DNA of 64,000 nt from Adenophora triphylla var. japonica (taxonomy: Eukaryota > Streptophyta > Magnoliopsida > Asterales > Campanulaceae), in assembly GCA_022495995.1 (NCBI GenBank), contig JAFEMH010001485.1, forward strand, positions 372,001 to 436,000, written 5' to 3'. The first letter of the stretch is position 1, and each line of letters begins with the position of its first letter. Below, in pieces: positions 30,151-41,765 of the stretch. A program made the translations under genes and the position numbers. Below the pieces are notes generated by a model that was given only the letters and a program-made list of their open reading frames with translations, was not told where the DNA came from and searched no databases.

Positions 30151-30912
30151 TCAAAAAATTACAACTTGCAGTCATGTATACTACCTGAAAATTATAATAC
30201 ACTTCGTGATAATACACAAAATGTGTATTTTCCTTCTTTTTGCAATCATACACGAAACCAAGCAAACACCTATTAGAACCCCAATATATTATATCTTAAC
30301 AACCAATCTAAGAAGTGATCCAGGTCGGTCGATCCACATACAACAGCAACAAACAAAAATTTGAAAAAGGTATCGGCAAGGTATAAAATATAGTATATCC
30401 CAAGCAAAGCAAAATTTCATACTTAAGAAATTAAATGCTCTCAAGCATTTATCTTGAAATTACACTGTGTAAACGAAAACCTACACATTACCTCTGAGAA
30501 AGTCGTCGGAGAAAAACCAGAATTTTTGAAAAACCATCCAGACCTAGGTATGAGAAGCCGGCTGGAATGTTGCTGGAGATGAAGATTTCTCGCTAGGGCT
30601 TTAGCTGGAGATGACGACGAAAGCTTTCTGACGAACGAAATAGGGGAGATCGAAGAAGAACGATCGCATCTGGCCGGAATTTTTCATCTTCTCCGGAAGG
30701 GGTTTACAGAAGAAGATGGATCCGTCGGAGATGGTGGTGAGGCCCCATCGCCGGAGAAGGAAGAGATGATCTGGAGAGAGGCGAATGGAAGAGAGAAAAT
30801 CGCCGGACGCCACGCCGGAGATGATTTGGAGCAGAGAGAGTTTTGAGAGAGAGAGAGAGAGAGAGAGAGAGCTGCGTGTGTGTGCTTATTTTAGAGTGAG
30901 AGGGCAGCTATA
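30151..30912. other. Unidentified purine-rich segment ending in a GA microsatellite
   Basis: The left half is AT-rich. Bases 30480-30840 are GC-richer with repeated CGGAGATGA/GCCGGAGA motifs, ending in (GA)n at about 30843-30870 and a short GT run. The composition resembles 5' transcribed regions often captured in plant DNA transposons, but the longest frame is only 70 codons and I cannot assign it. Similar composition recurs at 48360-48850. Confidence 0.4.
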
Positions 30913-32276
30913 TGTTAGTGTTATGCCCTAGGCCTATAGTTGATAGACCTATATGTTGACATTATTTATTATTATATGAAAAAGTTTATTATTTGATTAT
31001 TATATATTTTGCATATTTATTATAATAATCTCCGTCCCTAATTATTAAGTGAATAATTAGTATAATTGTTAATGGATAATCATATGATGATTATATGCAT
31101 AGAGATGCACATTGAAATTATGGGTAGTTGTTAGTGAATAAGTGACTGGACTTGACCCGTATGAGATTTATGTCATGGTCAAATGTCATAATTAAATCTC
31201 ATATGATCACTTCATTTAGTCCCTAGACCTGAGATTATCATGACCTTACATATGATGAAAGTTATGTTTGATTTTAGTCAAACGATATCTTAACACGATA
31301 TTTATAAAGGCTATCTTTGGCATAATCGGATTCATGATGGGAAGGATGATAAGTCAAGATGGAATTTGTCCCTCGAAAGAGAGATGTTTTGCTTGGGCCC
31401 CTCGTTGAGTGATAATGATGAAAGTGTATGGCCATACCCCAATGCGATTGGATTATCATTATATTCAAGATCGAGAAAGCATTGAACAAATATAAGTTGA
31501 CGTGGACCATGACTTGTGTTCAATATAACATCGTGAGACAAAGGGAGAAATGGAAGTGTACCATTGGAAACGTGAACTCTTACGTTATATTAATTGGATA
31601 GACATAATGGCTTGCTAGAGTCCGCTTATGTTTTATGAGGGTCGATATGATCAGGCTCATTGTCAACATAATATAATCCTATTGGATCACACACAACTAG
31701 AATGAATTGGTTAAACCAAAGTAAGAAAATTGAGAAGTCCTAATGTGGCAAGAGTCATCGCGCGACATAACTTGTCCAGAGGCTGTTGGAGGTCGCGCGA
31801 CAGATCTTGCCAGAGACGGTTTACAGCCTAGTTTCCTAATAAGACTAGGGCACAAATATTAATACTATCGTAGTATAAATATGAGGTCTATGAACCATAT
31901 TTGACAGCCGAATTTTCTAAGGAAAAATCACAATAAAGGTTTCTCAATATTCTTTCTAGGGTTTAAGGATCTAGCAATCCTCAAGAACCGTTCTTGGTTC
32001 ATTCAAAGGTGTGGATACTACTAGAGGGTCTTCGCTCGTACGAAGATCAAGACCTAGAGTTCGAATCTGAAGATTCAAGATTATTGAAGATCGAAGTTTG
32101 TGATTCAAAATCACATTGATAAATTGTTCGATAGCTCAAGAACGGAAAGCAATTAAGGTTGGTAAATTCTATCTCATAGAAATTTAATTTAATCGTATAG
32201 AACGGATCTTAGGGCTCTTGGTTTTTGTGTTATTTAGATGCTAATTCCGCTGCGTATGGACCCATAAAACCCAACA
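30913..32276 (+). repeat. Element D: solo copia LTR, same family as element C
   Basis: Runs from TGTTAGTGTTATGCC to AAACCCAACA, 1364 bp, aligned along its length with 25139-26475. The flanks CTATA (30908-30912) and CTATC (32277-32281) agree at four of five positions, a decayed target duplication. A TATA box lies near 31874. No internal region is present, so it arose by LTR-LTR recombination. Confidence 0.85.
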
Positions 32277-32491
32277 CTATCAAAATGTGGAGTTTGGGGG
32301 TTTATTGGGAATTATAATCTCGAATGAATTCTTTATTTGAAATTTACAAAAGACATCTCCTTAAAATAGAATAAAATCTGAACATGAGGGTTCTTGAGGA
32401 ATTTATCCTATCCCGTTTGGTGTTAAACTCTATTGGCAACTTAAACTTTAAAATCTTGAGCAGCCAACACTTAAAGGTCAAATAGTCTAAG
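32277..32491. other. Spacer between solo LTR D and element E
   Basis: AT-rich, no gene. It ends with CTAAG (32487-32491), the target duplication of element E. Confidence 0.6.
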
Positions 32492-33179
32492 TGTTGAGTT
32501 TTTTTTTTCCTCCTAGTTGATTAAAAAGCCCATCTTATTTTATGTTTTTTATTTTATTTTTGGCCCAAACTTTTACCCATTTACTTAGCCCATTAGATTA
32601 GTAATATTAGGGTCTTATTACTGTTTTTCTTTGGCTGGAACTGTGAGAAAAAAAAAAGCAGCGAACAGAGCCGAAAACAGCAATTCCCGAGTGTAATATT
32701 CCTTCAGCGCAGCAGTTTTCAAATTGCGATTCCCGACTCGTTTGTGGTTCGATTGGTGTGATTTTTTCGCCTGGGTTTTCATAAGAGACAGAGGTATCTT
32801 CCTATCGGTGTTGATCGGAGTTTTCAGGTTTCGAAACGGGTTATTTTACTGGTTATATCTGCTGCAGTTTCTGAGTAGTTTGCAGGGCTGTTTTTGGTTT
32901 AGATCAAATTGTTGTTCTTGATCTTTGTGTGTGCTATTCTTCTCTCTTGTACCGAACCTTTATTCGTAGTAGTGGATTTATTCTGGACAAGGTCTCGTGG
33001 TTTTTACTTCTCGATTTTAGAAGGTTTTCTGCGTTAAAATTCTTGGTGTTGTTTTTCGTTGGTTGGTGATTGTCTATCCATATTGCTTTGGTTATTATTT
33101 CTGCGATATTAGTATTTTCTGCTCCTAACAGGTTCACATAAGTAGAGATAGTTTATTCCGCGTTGTTACTTTCTCATCA
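32492..33179 (+). repeat. 5' LTR of element E
   Basis: 688 bp, from TGTTGAGTTTTTTTTTCC to TTACTTTCTCATCA. It aligns with the 3' LTR apart from small changes and the MITE carried there. Confidence 0.92.
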
Positions 33180-33182
33180 AAG

Positions 33183-33194
33183 TGGTATCAGAGC
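33183..33194 (+). promoter_or_regulatory. Primer-binding site of element E (initiator Met tRNA)
   Basis: TGGTATCAGAGC, the standard copia primer site, lies three bases after the LTR end. Confidence 0.92.
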
Positions 33195-33229
33195 CCTTAG
33201 TTTTGTGGTTTATTGACTTGTGTTGAACG

Positions 33230-33790
33230 ATGGAGGTTAATACTAGTAGAATGATTAACTTGAATGGTTCAAATTATCAGTTGTGGAAATCAAAGATGGA
33301 CGATCTTCTTTATGTGAAGGGTTTTCACCAACCTGTTTTTTGTTCAGAAAAACCAGAGGGTAAAAGTGATGATGATTGGGCTTTGTTGCACCGACAAGTT
33401 TGTGGGTATATCAGACAGTGGGTAGATGATAATGTGTTGAACCATGTTAGTACAGATATACATGCCCGTACTTTGTGGACTAAGCTTGAACAATTGTATG
33501 CCCGAAAGACTGAAAATAGTAAATTGTTTTTGATGATACAATTGATTGGTTTGAGGTACAGAGATGAGACGGCGATGACAGATCACTTTAACACTTTTCA
33601 GGGATTTATGAATCAGCTATCAGAGATGGTTTAAAGTTTGATGAAGAGATAAAAGGTTTACGGCTTCTTGGTACGTTACCAGATTCATGAGAGACTTTTA
33701 GAACTTCTTTGTCAAACTCTGCACCTGATGGTATTATTTCTATGAAAATCGCTAAAGGTAGTGTTTTAAATGAAGAGTTGCGAAGGAAAT
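33230..33790 (+). pseudogene. Gag of element E, interrupted
   Basis: Starts ATG at 33230 ([19 protein letters not shown]), typical of copia Gag of the TNT1/Tork kind, and stays open for 134 codons through [16 protein letters not shown] to a stop at 33632-33634. It continues in another frame past 33640 (with a TGA at about 33690) into SLSNSAPDGIISMKIAKGS. The zinc knuckle expected after this is absent, removed with the protease start near 33790-33820. Confidence 0.85.
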
Positions 33791-35036
33791 CGCAGGGTTA
33801 CAGTTCACAGGCAGATGCCACCTCCCATTTAGATTTCTTTACATCCTACACACCCGATGAGTATGGGTCTGTTAAGATGGGAAACGGTAATTTGGCAAAA
33901 ATTATTGGGATTGGTAATGTTTGCCTTGAAACGGAAGTTGGCATGAAGTTAGTTCTCAGGGATGTGAGGCATGTTCCAGATCTTCGTCTGAATTTGTTAT
34001 CTGCAGGTAGACTCGACGATGATGGTTTTTATAATACTTTCAGTCGTGGACATTGGAAGCTTACCAGAGGTTCTATGATTATGGCAAAAGGTAAGAAGCA
34101 CTCTACCTTATATTCCATGCAGGCAAAAGTATGCAAAGACATTATTAATGTTGCAGAGTCCGAGATTGCTGTTGAGCTTTGGCATAAGCGACTTAGCCAT
34201 ATGAGTGAAAAGGGAATGGAAAAATTGGCTAAAAAGAATCTTCTTTCTGGGGTGAAAAATATGCAGTTTAAGAGATGTTCTCATTGCTTAGCAAGTAAAC
34301 AGAACAGGGTTTTTTTTAAGAGTCACCCTCCTTCTAGAAAGCGTAATTTACTTGATCTTGTATACTCTGATGTGTGTGGTCCAATGAAAACTAGAACACT
34401 TAGTGGTTCTCTTTATTTTGTGACTTTCATTGATGATCACTCTAGAAAGTTGTGGGTTTATACCTTAAGTACTAAAGATCAAGTGTTTGATGTGTTTAAA
34501 GAATTTCATGCTTCTGTTGAGAGAGAACAGGGAGAAATCTTAAATATATCCGCACAGATAATGGGGGTGAGTATTTAGGTTCGTTCCATAGATACTGCAA
34601 GCAGCAGGGTATTCGACATCAAAAGACACCTCCGAAGACACCGCAGTTGAATGGTATAGCAGAAAGAATGAACAGGACACTAGTGGAAAGGGTCAGGTGT
34701 TTACTTTCTCATGCAGGGCTTTCAATAACTTTTTAGGGTGAGGCTTTGAGTACAGTTGTTCATGTACTGAATAAGTCACCTTGTGTTCTGCTGAATTTTG
34801 AAGTACCAGAAAAGGTTTGGATGGGTAAAGATGTATCGTATGATCATTTGCGTATTTTTGGGTGTAAGGCATTTGTGCATATACTTAAGGATGAACGGTC
34901 CAAACTTGATATGAAGACACGTCAGTACATTTTTGTAGGCTATGGTTTTGATGATTTTGGCTACAAGCTTTATGATCCGATTGCAAAGATGATTATTAGA
35001 AGCAGATATGAGGTTTTATGGAAGATTAGACTATAG
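33791..35036 (+). pseudogene. Protease remnant and integrase of element E
   Basis: After an internal deletion the frame resumes at ATSHLDFFTSY, the part just after the catalytic DSG of copia protease; the DSG itself is gone. HVPDLRLNLLSAGRL follows. Integrase has the HHCC zinc site (ELWHKRLSHMSEKGME ... CSHCLASKQ), the first Asp (VYSDVCGPM), and, after a frame change near 34555, the second Asp in TDNGGEY and the Glu in GIAERMNRT. A stop at about 34734 precedes the C-terminal part (34746-35036, VHVLNKSP ... FGCKAFVHI). It is non-functional. Confidence 0.88.
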
Positions 35037-35056
35037 CAGACATTGATAAAGCAGAG

Positions 35057-38000
35057 GTGTCACATGACAGCGGTGATTTAATTGATTGGGATCCGGTTCC
35101 TTTAGAAGCAGTACCAGAGCGGGTTGAGAATGATTTTCAGGATCATATACAGGATACAAATGAAGCTGAGACTCCTATGCAGATTGTTGATCAGCAGCAG
35201 CCACAGCAGGAAGAGCAGCAGCCAAAGCCGCAGCTAATTGAAGTCCCACCTGCAGCTGAAGTTATTCCTCCTAGAAGGTCCAATAGAGATCGACAACCTT
35301 CTAGCAGATACCCTGCTACTGATTATGTGTTATTGACTGATGGGGGAGAACCTGAGTATTATCAGGAGGCCTTAGCACATGGGGACAAAGATAAATGGGA
35401 GAATGCCATGCAAGAAGAGATGAAATCTTTGCAGGTCAATCATACTTTTGATCTAGTGAAGCTACCTAAGGGTAAGAGAGCACTCAAGAACAAATGGGTA
35501 TACAGGTTGAAGACTGAAGAAAATAGTTTGCATCCAAGGTACAAGGCAAGATTGGTTGTGAAGGGTTTCAGTCAGAAACATGGGATAGATTTTGGAGAGA
35601 TTTTTTCACCTGTTGTGAAGATGTCATCTATTCGAGTTGTTCTTGGTTTAGTTGCTAGCATGGACTTGGAGATTGAGCAGTTGGATGTTAAGACCACTTT
35701 TCTACATGGAGATTTATAGGAAGAAATTTTCATGGAGCAGCCAAAGGGTTTTGAGGTAAAGGGAAAAGAAAACCTAGTCTGCAAGTTGAAGAAAAGCTTA
35801 TAGGGTTGAAACAGGCTCCAAGACAATGGTACAAGAAGTTCTAATCATTCATGGGGACACACAAATATACCAGGACAGCTTCTGACCCTTGTGTTTTTGT
35901 CAAGAAATTTCCTGATAATGATTTTATAATTTTACTATTATATGTTGATGACATGTTGCTTGTTGGTCAGGATATCAAGAAAATTGACAAGTTGAAGAAG
36001 GAGCTTAATAAGTCTTTTGCCATGAAGGATTTAGGTCCAGCAAAACAAATCCTTGGCATGAGAATTAGCCGAGATAGAAAGGAAAAGAAGCTGTGGTTAT
36101 CTCAAGAGAGGTATATTGAGAAAGTGCTTGAAAGGTTCAAGATGGATAAGGCCAAGCCGGTTGGTACTCCGCTTGCTAGTCACTTCAAGTTGAATTCAGA
36201 GCAGTGTCCCTCAAGTGATGAACAGAAACGGGAAATGGAACGGGTTTCGTATGCTTCAGCAGTTGGTAGTTTGATGTATGCAATGGTATGTACAAGGCCA
36301 GATTTAGCTCATGCAGTTGGTATTGTTAGCCAGTATCTCACTAATCCAGGTAGAGAACATTGAGCAGCAGTAAAGTGGATTTTCAGGTATCTTAGAGGCA
36401 CTTTCTGTTAGTGTAGTGCCCTAGACGTTTAGTTATGTTTGACTTATAACTTAAAAATGCTATGTAATCGTCTTTATCATTTATTATAGAGAAAGTTTAT
36501 TTGGTTCATTATATGTTTACATGTTTATTATATAACTGTGTCCCTAGTTATTGTGAATAACTAGTATAAGTTGATAATGGATAATCATGGAGATGATTAT
36601 ATGCATGTGATGCACATTACACTTATGGATACTTGCTAGAGAACAAGTATTGAACATGACCTACCGATGAGATTTATGACATGGTCAATAGTCATATGTG
36701 TCATGATTAAATTCACGATAGTAGTGTCATTGAATCATTTGTACCTGAGATTATCATCATCTTTCACATGATGAATGTCGTGTTTGATATAGTCTAACAC
36801 TATCTTTAATCTGATAGCAATAAGGGCTATATTGGCACAATTGGATTCTTGTAGGGAAGAATGATAAGTCAAGATGGGATTTGTCCCTCTCTGTTTGAGA
36901 GAGATGTTTGCTTGGGGCCCTCGATGAATGATGTTGATGAAATGTGTGGCCACACTCAAGTGATTTGATAGAGATCAAATGCATTTGGATTATCAACATA
37001 TTCGGTATCGAGAAAGAATTGAACATGTGAGTTGACATGGACCATGACTCATATTCAATTGACATTATGGACAAAGGGATTATGACATTTGATCTATCGA
37101 GAAATCAAGCTTTGATGTTATATTAATTGGGTAGATATAATGGTTTGCTAGAAACTACTTATGTCTTGTGAGGTCAATCTTTTGACTCACTGCCAACATA
37201 ATATAGTTCCTATTGGGTCACACACAAAGAACGAATTGATCATTGGCTGAAAATTGGAAATTTTGGAGAATGGCACGACTCGTGCCCTTGAGCACGAGTC
37301 GTGACATTCGGCAGTATGACTGCGTTTTGGCTTCCTAGGAACAACTCGTTGACCGTTGACTTTGTGGGACTTGGCACGACTCGTGCCCTTGAACACGAGT
37401 CGTTCCCTTGATCAGCACGAGTGCATAATTTGTCACGAGTCGTGGTACGACTTAAATTTGGGTTGGGGCATTCGTGATTGCCTGGAACGACTTGTGGCAT
37501 GAGTCGTGCCCAGGAGCACGAGTTGTGCCCTGAGCAAATTTTAGCCTGTCCACGGATTCCTTTGGCGTTTTGGTTTTGGTCTTGGACAAGGACTTTACCC
37601 TAATTGTTAGGGACTTATATGTGATATAAATATAAACCTTGTGCAGCAAAAAAAAACTCTCTCCAACATCATTGTTATAGGTTTATGAAACTCTAGATTT
37701 TGGTTATTGATTAAGAATCAAAAGCTCCCAAATAATTCCGTTGTTTTGACTTTGATTATTGAATATTGATTCAATAATCAAGAGGATCATCTAGTAATCC
37801 TACAAGAAGCGTTCTTGGTTCGTTCGCTTGTGGATCACCATTAGAGGGAGGTTGCTTTATCTCCTAAGGCTTGAATATCTCCATTGATTGATTCATCACC
37901 AAGGTTGAACAAGGAAGATAGAAGATTCGACATCAAAATTCTAAGCTTGAATTTTGAGATCTGTTTTGAGTAACATAATCACATTCAAGGTATGTAATTC

Positions 38001-38614
38001 TATTTCATGTTTTTCATCTCTTCATGCTAGACGGATCTAACGGCTAGGGTTTATGTTGTATAAATAATTTTTTCGCTGCGTTTGTCACCCCAAAACCCAA
38101 CACTTTCAAGTTGTGTATTTGTTATGGAGATGGCAAGCCAGTTTTAGAATCTTTCACAGATTCAGATATGGCTCGTGATTGAGATACAAGGAAGTCTATA
38201 TCGGGATACTTAGTCACATTTGTAGGGGGAGCAGTAGCAAGGCAGTCAAGGTTGCAGAAGTGTGTTTCACTATCTACCACGAAAGCAGAGTTTATTGCAA
38301 CAATGGAAGCTTCGAAAGAGATGTTGTGGATGAAGCGGTTTACTCAAGAAATTAGGTGTATGCAAGAGAGGTATGTTGTATTTTGTGATAGTCAAAGTGC
38401 TATTCACCTTGCTAAAAATTCTAGCTTTCATTCAAAGTAGAAGCATATTGATGTTCGGTATCATTGGATTCGTGATACTCTGGAATCGAAGTTGCTACAC
38501 CTTGAAAAGGTTCATACGGACTGGAATGGGTCAGACATGATGACTAAAAGTTTACCAAAGAAGAAGCATGATACCTGCTGCGAGATCGCAGGTATGATGG
38601 GATTCTCGACATAA
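35057..38614 (+). pseudogene. RT and RNase H of element E, split by a solo LTR
   Basis: The 35057-35719 frame covers the linker and RT fingers/palm (NKWVYRLKTEENSLHPRYKA, GIDFGEIFSPVVK, EIEQLDVKTTFLHGDL). Stops follow at 35717-35719 and about 35801. The catalytic YVDDM is at 35941-35955. The frame ends at 36361-36363 just before the LTR insertion at 36406. RNase H resumes at 38108 with TDSDMARD, SLSTTKAEFIA, FCDSQSAIHLA and the tail DMMTKSLPKKKHD, ending near 38614. In-frame stops are also found in the RNase H part (about 38178 and 38438). Confidence 0.9.
36406..38102 (+). repeat. Element F: solo copia LTR nested in element E
   Basis: 1697 bp from TGTTAGTGTAGTGCCC to AAACCCAACA, with perfect target duplication CTTTC (36401-36405, 38103-38107). 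It shares termini, TATA box (37624) and interior blocks with the LTRs of C and D but is longer and diverged. At 37265-37525 it carries about nine near-palindromic CACGACTCGTG/CACGAGTCGTG sites. Confidence 0.92.
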
Positions 38615-38622
38615 TCAACATT

Positions 38623-38638
38623 GTCGGGAGGGGGAGTT
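38623..38638 (+). promoter_or_regulatory. Polypurine tract of element E
   Basis: GTCGGGAGGGGGAGTT immediately before the 3' LTR; it would prime plus-strand DNA synthesis. Confidence 0.8.
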
Positions 38639-39523
38639 TGTTGGATTTTTTTCCTCCTAGTTGATTAAAAAGCCCATCTTATTTTATGTTTTTTACAAGG
38701 TTCTAAAAAGCGCTAGGCGGATGCTAGGCGGCGGAGCCGGGGCTAGCGCCTAGGCGGGGACTAGTTGGGATTAGTCGGAATTAGTCGAGACCTAGGCGGG
38801 GCTTAGAACTAGGCGTTGGAGAGGGGCCTAGTGCCTAAGCGGGGCCTAGGCGCCCTTAGGCGGGGTCTTTTAGAACACTGGTTTTTTATTTTATTTTTGG
38901 CCCAAACTTTTACCCATTTACTTAGCCCATTAGATTAGTAATATTAGGGTCTTATTACTGTTTTTCTTTGGCTGGAACTGTGAGAAAAAAAAAAGCAGAG
39001 AACAGAGCCGAAAACAGCAATTCCCGAGTGTAATATTCCTTCGGTGCAGCAGTTTTCAAATTGCGATTCCCGACTTGTTTGTGGTTCGATTGGTGTAATT
39101 TTTTCGCCTGGGTTTTCATAAGAGACAGAGGTATCTTCCTATCGGTGTTGATCGGAGTTTTCAGGTTTCGAAACGGGTGATTTTACTGGTTATATATGCT
39201 GCAGTTTTTGAGTAGTTTGCAGGGTTGTTTTTGGTGTTTTTGGTTTAGATCGATCAAGTTGTTGTTCTTGATCTTTGTGTGTGCTATTCTTCTCTCTTCT
39301 ACCGAACATTTATTCGTAGTAGTGGATTTATTCTGGACAAGGTCCCGTGGTTTTTACTTCTCGATTTGAGAAGGTTTTCCACGTTAAAATTCTTGGTGTC
39401 GTTTTTCGTTGGTTGGTGATTGTCTATCCATATTGCTTTGGTTATTATTTCTGGGATATTAGCTGCTCCTAACAGGTTCACATAAGTAGAGAAAGTTTAT
39501 TCCGCATTGTTACTTTCTCATCA
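38639..39523 (+). repeat. 3' LTR of element E
   Basis: 885 bp including a 193-bp MITE-plus-duplication insertion; otherwise a close match to 32492-33179. It ends CTCATCA, followed by the target duplication CTAAG. Confidence 0.92.
38696..38880. mobile_element. hAT-type MITE inside the 3' LTR of element E
   Basis: 185 bp, absent from the 5' LTR, so the boundaries are defined by comparison. The 8-bp target duplication GTTTTTTA is at 38688-38695 and 38881-38888. The ends CAAGGTTCTAAAA and TTTTAGAACACTG form an imperfect inverted repeat. The interior is a run of CTAGGCGG/GGGGCCTAGGCG motifs. An 8-bp duplication points to hAT transposase. Confidence 0.88.
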
Positions 39524-39609
39524 CTAAGGATGTTAGATAACATGTTATTTTCTCCATTTTTAAAAAAAATATATAAAAAATATAAAATTTACTTTTAATT
39601 AAGAGTATA

Positions 39610-39895
39610 CTCCCTCCGTCCCAGCCAAATAGATACCAAAAAAATGGCCACACAGATTAAGAAAAAGTAAGAGAGAGAAAAAGTGGAAGAAAATGTTGTG
39701 AGTATGAAAAATTAAATAGGAGAGAGAATGAGTGGGAGGAATAGTTAGGAGAGAGAATGTTGTGAGTGTAAAAGTGAAATAGGAGAGAGAATGAGTGGGG
39801 AATATAGTAAAGATTCTCTTCCATTTTGGATAGTATCAATTGGGCTGGAACGGACCAAATAGAAAATAAGTATCAATTAAACTGAGACGGAGAGA
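39610..39895. mobile_element. Stowaway-like MITE, eroded
   Basis: The left end CTCCCTCCGTCCCAGCC is preceded by TA; the right end has AACTGAGACGGAGAGAA. About 286 bp, with GAGAGAATGAGTGGG repeated inside. The ends match imperfectly, so it is an older copy. Confidence 0.7.
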
Positions 39896-40493
39896 ATATA
39901 TATTAAGAAATTAAATATTATAAAAGAAAATATTCTATCCGTCTTACCTCAAATTATACTTATTTCATTTTAGTATGTCCCGTTTCAAATTGAACTTTCC
40001 AAAATGACACATGACACATTATGTATGTTTTTATAATTGATATGACCCATTTATCAAACTTATACCAACAATTTATTTACTATTTTTCCCCCTATTTTCT
40101 CTTTTATTTTACTTTTTTTACTCAAAATATCTCTTTCCATTCATTTGCTTTTCTACTTTTCTAGTTTTCTTTAAAAGTTGTGATAAAATTGGTATGATTT
40201 GAAAACGGACTAGTAAAGTATGTAATACTCTATAATAAGTTACTCTAATAAGGGCAGTGACGGATTCAGAAATTTGAATAAGGGGGGTCAAAATTTTGCG
40301 ACTCTTGTAATAATTTAAAGCATTCATTAATAAAAATATTTTCAAGTATCACTCTTATAACAGCTTAAAGCATTCATTAATGAAAGAGACATTTTTTTAA
40401 AGAGGGGGGTGGTCAAATTTTAAGACTACGAAAAAAATGAACATCTAAAATCATAAATTATAATATTGCATAACCTATTTTTCATGAGTTGGT
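39896..40493. other. AT-rich DNA, no gene
   Basis: Contains a local duplication (TAAAGCATTCATTAATAAAA near 40317 and 40365). No supported ORF. Confidence 0.5.
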
Positions 40494-41565
40494 CTTACAA
40501 AAAACGCGTTTTTCCTGGTACTTAGGAAAAACGTGTTTTGTTTTTCCCGTTTGTGCCAGTGCCAGTTTAACAAAGTGCGAGTGTGACAAAGTGCAAATGC
40601 ATGTGTAACAAAGTGCCAGTGTAAAAAAGTGCCAGTACCAGTTTAACAAAGTGTCAGTGTAAACAAAGTGTCAGTGCATGTGTAACAAAGTGCCAGTGTA
40701 AAAAGTGTCAGTGCCAGTTTAACAAAGTGTCACTACACTAACACTGGCACTTTGTTAAACTGGCACTGACACTTTTTACACGGACACTTTTATATATATG
40801 AACTGGCACTCTTCACACTGGCACTTTGTTACACTAACACCGGCACTTTGTTAAACTAACACTGGCACTTGTTTTATATTAACACCGATATTTTGTTAGA
40901 CGTGCACTGGCATTTTTTTACTCTGATGCTGGCAATTTTTTAGATGTCCCCTGGCATCCTCAACCCCCCTTTATACACAAAGAGACAGAGACGCTAATTG
41001 AATTAAAAATTCCAAAATTGCAGAACACAAAATCGTAGAATTACTCAGTTGAATCAGCTGTAAATCAACAATTAAGTGTTCATCCGGATTGTTTGGGCAA
41101 GCACGAACAAATACACACATGTATAAAAGCAGTTGTGTGTGTGAAAATGGTTGAAGAGATCTCGTGAGCGGGAGCAGAAGGGTGGTGAGCGGCGGACGGC
41201 GGACGGCGGTGGCTGAATTTGATTTGTTCTTGGATCTGAAGAACGCAATTGACTGGGCATCAAGATCCCCAAATGTTTGGGCTAACAAAGCTGCTGCCAG
41301 TGCTGGAGGTGGTTTTGGAGGCGGACGTTCACAATATCATCTCAGACAAATTGGAGTTTATCTGGATCTTCATTTCATTAATAAACCCGAGTTTTTCTTG
41401 AATGCATTCCAGCCTCCATCAAAGTTTGAGAAAGTGGCGCCTAGGTTGGAGCTTCCGTCGATCAAAGCTAAAGCCCCAATTTCCCCAATTTAAGAAGATG
41501 CAGGCGACGAATAATTTTAAAACCCGTTTTTTCATAAGCTTATGAAAAAACACGTTTTTTACAAG
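40494..41565. mobile_element. Putative inverted-repeat element carrying an ORF fragment
   Basis: The ends CTTACAAAAAACGCG (40494) and, inverted, CTTGTAAAAAACGTG (to 41565) are each followed by a second self-complementary stretch, so each end can fold into a hairpin. Behind the left end is a dense array of GTGCCAGTGTAACAAA-like words, first direct (40553-40735) then inverted (40736-40960). An ORF of 109 codons (41164-41493) lies inside. A second copy of the left end and GCCAGTG array begins at 42473. I find no clear target duplication and cannot name the superfamily. Confidence 0.5.
41164..41493 (+). pseudogene. Unidentified gene fragment inside the inverted-repeat element
   Basis: 109 codons, from an ORF opening at 41164 to TAA at 41491-41493. 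From about residue 19 the composition looks like a real protein: EFDLFLDLKNAIDWASRSP, GGGFGGGRSQYHLRQIGVYL and FINKPEFFLNAFQPPSKFE. I do not recognise the family. No start context, introns or flanking exons are evident. It is most likely a host-gene piece captured by the surrounding element, but a chance frame is possible. Confidence 0.4.
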
Positions 41566-41597
41566 ATTTTGGCATTTTTCATAGTCATGAGTTCCAA

Positions 41598-41764
<167 letters not shown>

Positions 41765-41765
41765 G

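Larger units (their letters stand above)
32492..39523 (+). mobile_element. Element E: complete but decayed Ty1/copia retrotransposon (Tork/TNT1-like)
   Basis: Bounded by LTRs at 32492-33179 and 38639-39523 and by a perfect 5-bp target duplication CTAAG (32487-32491 and 39524-39528). It has a primer site, gag, integrase, RT, RNase H and polypurine tract in the copia order. It was later hit by a solo LTR (36406-38102) and, in its 3' LTR, by a hAT MITE (38696-38880). Without these it is about 5.1 kb, a normal copia length. Many stops, frameshifts and a protease deletion make it inactive. Confidence 0.93.
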
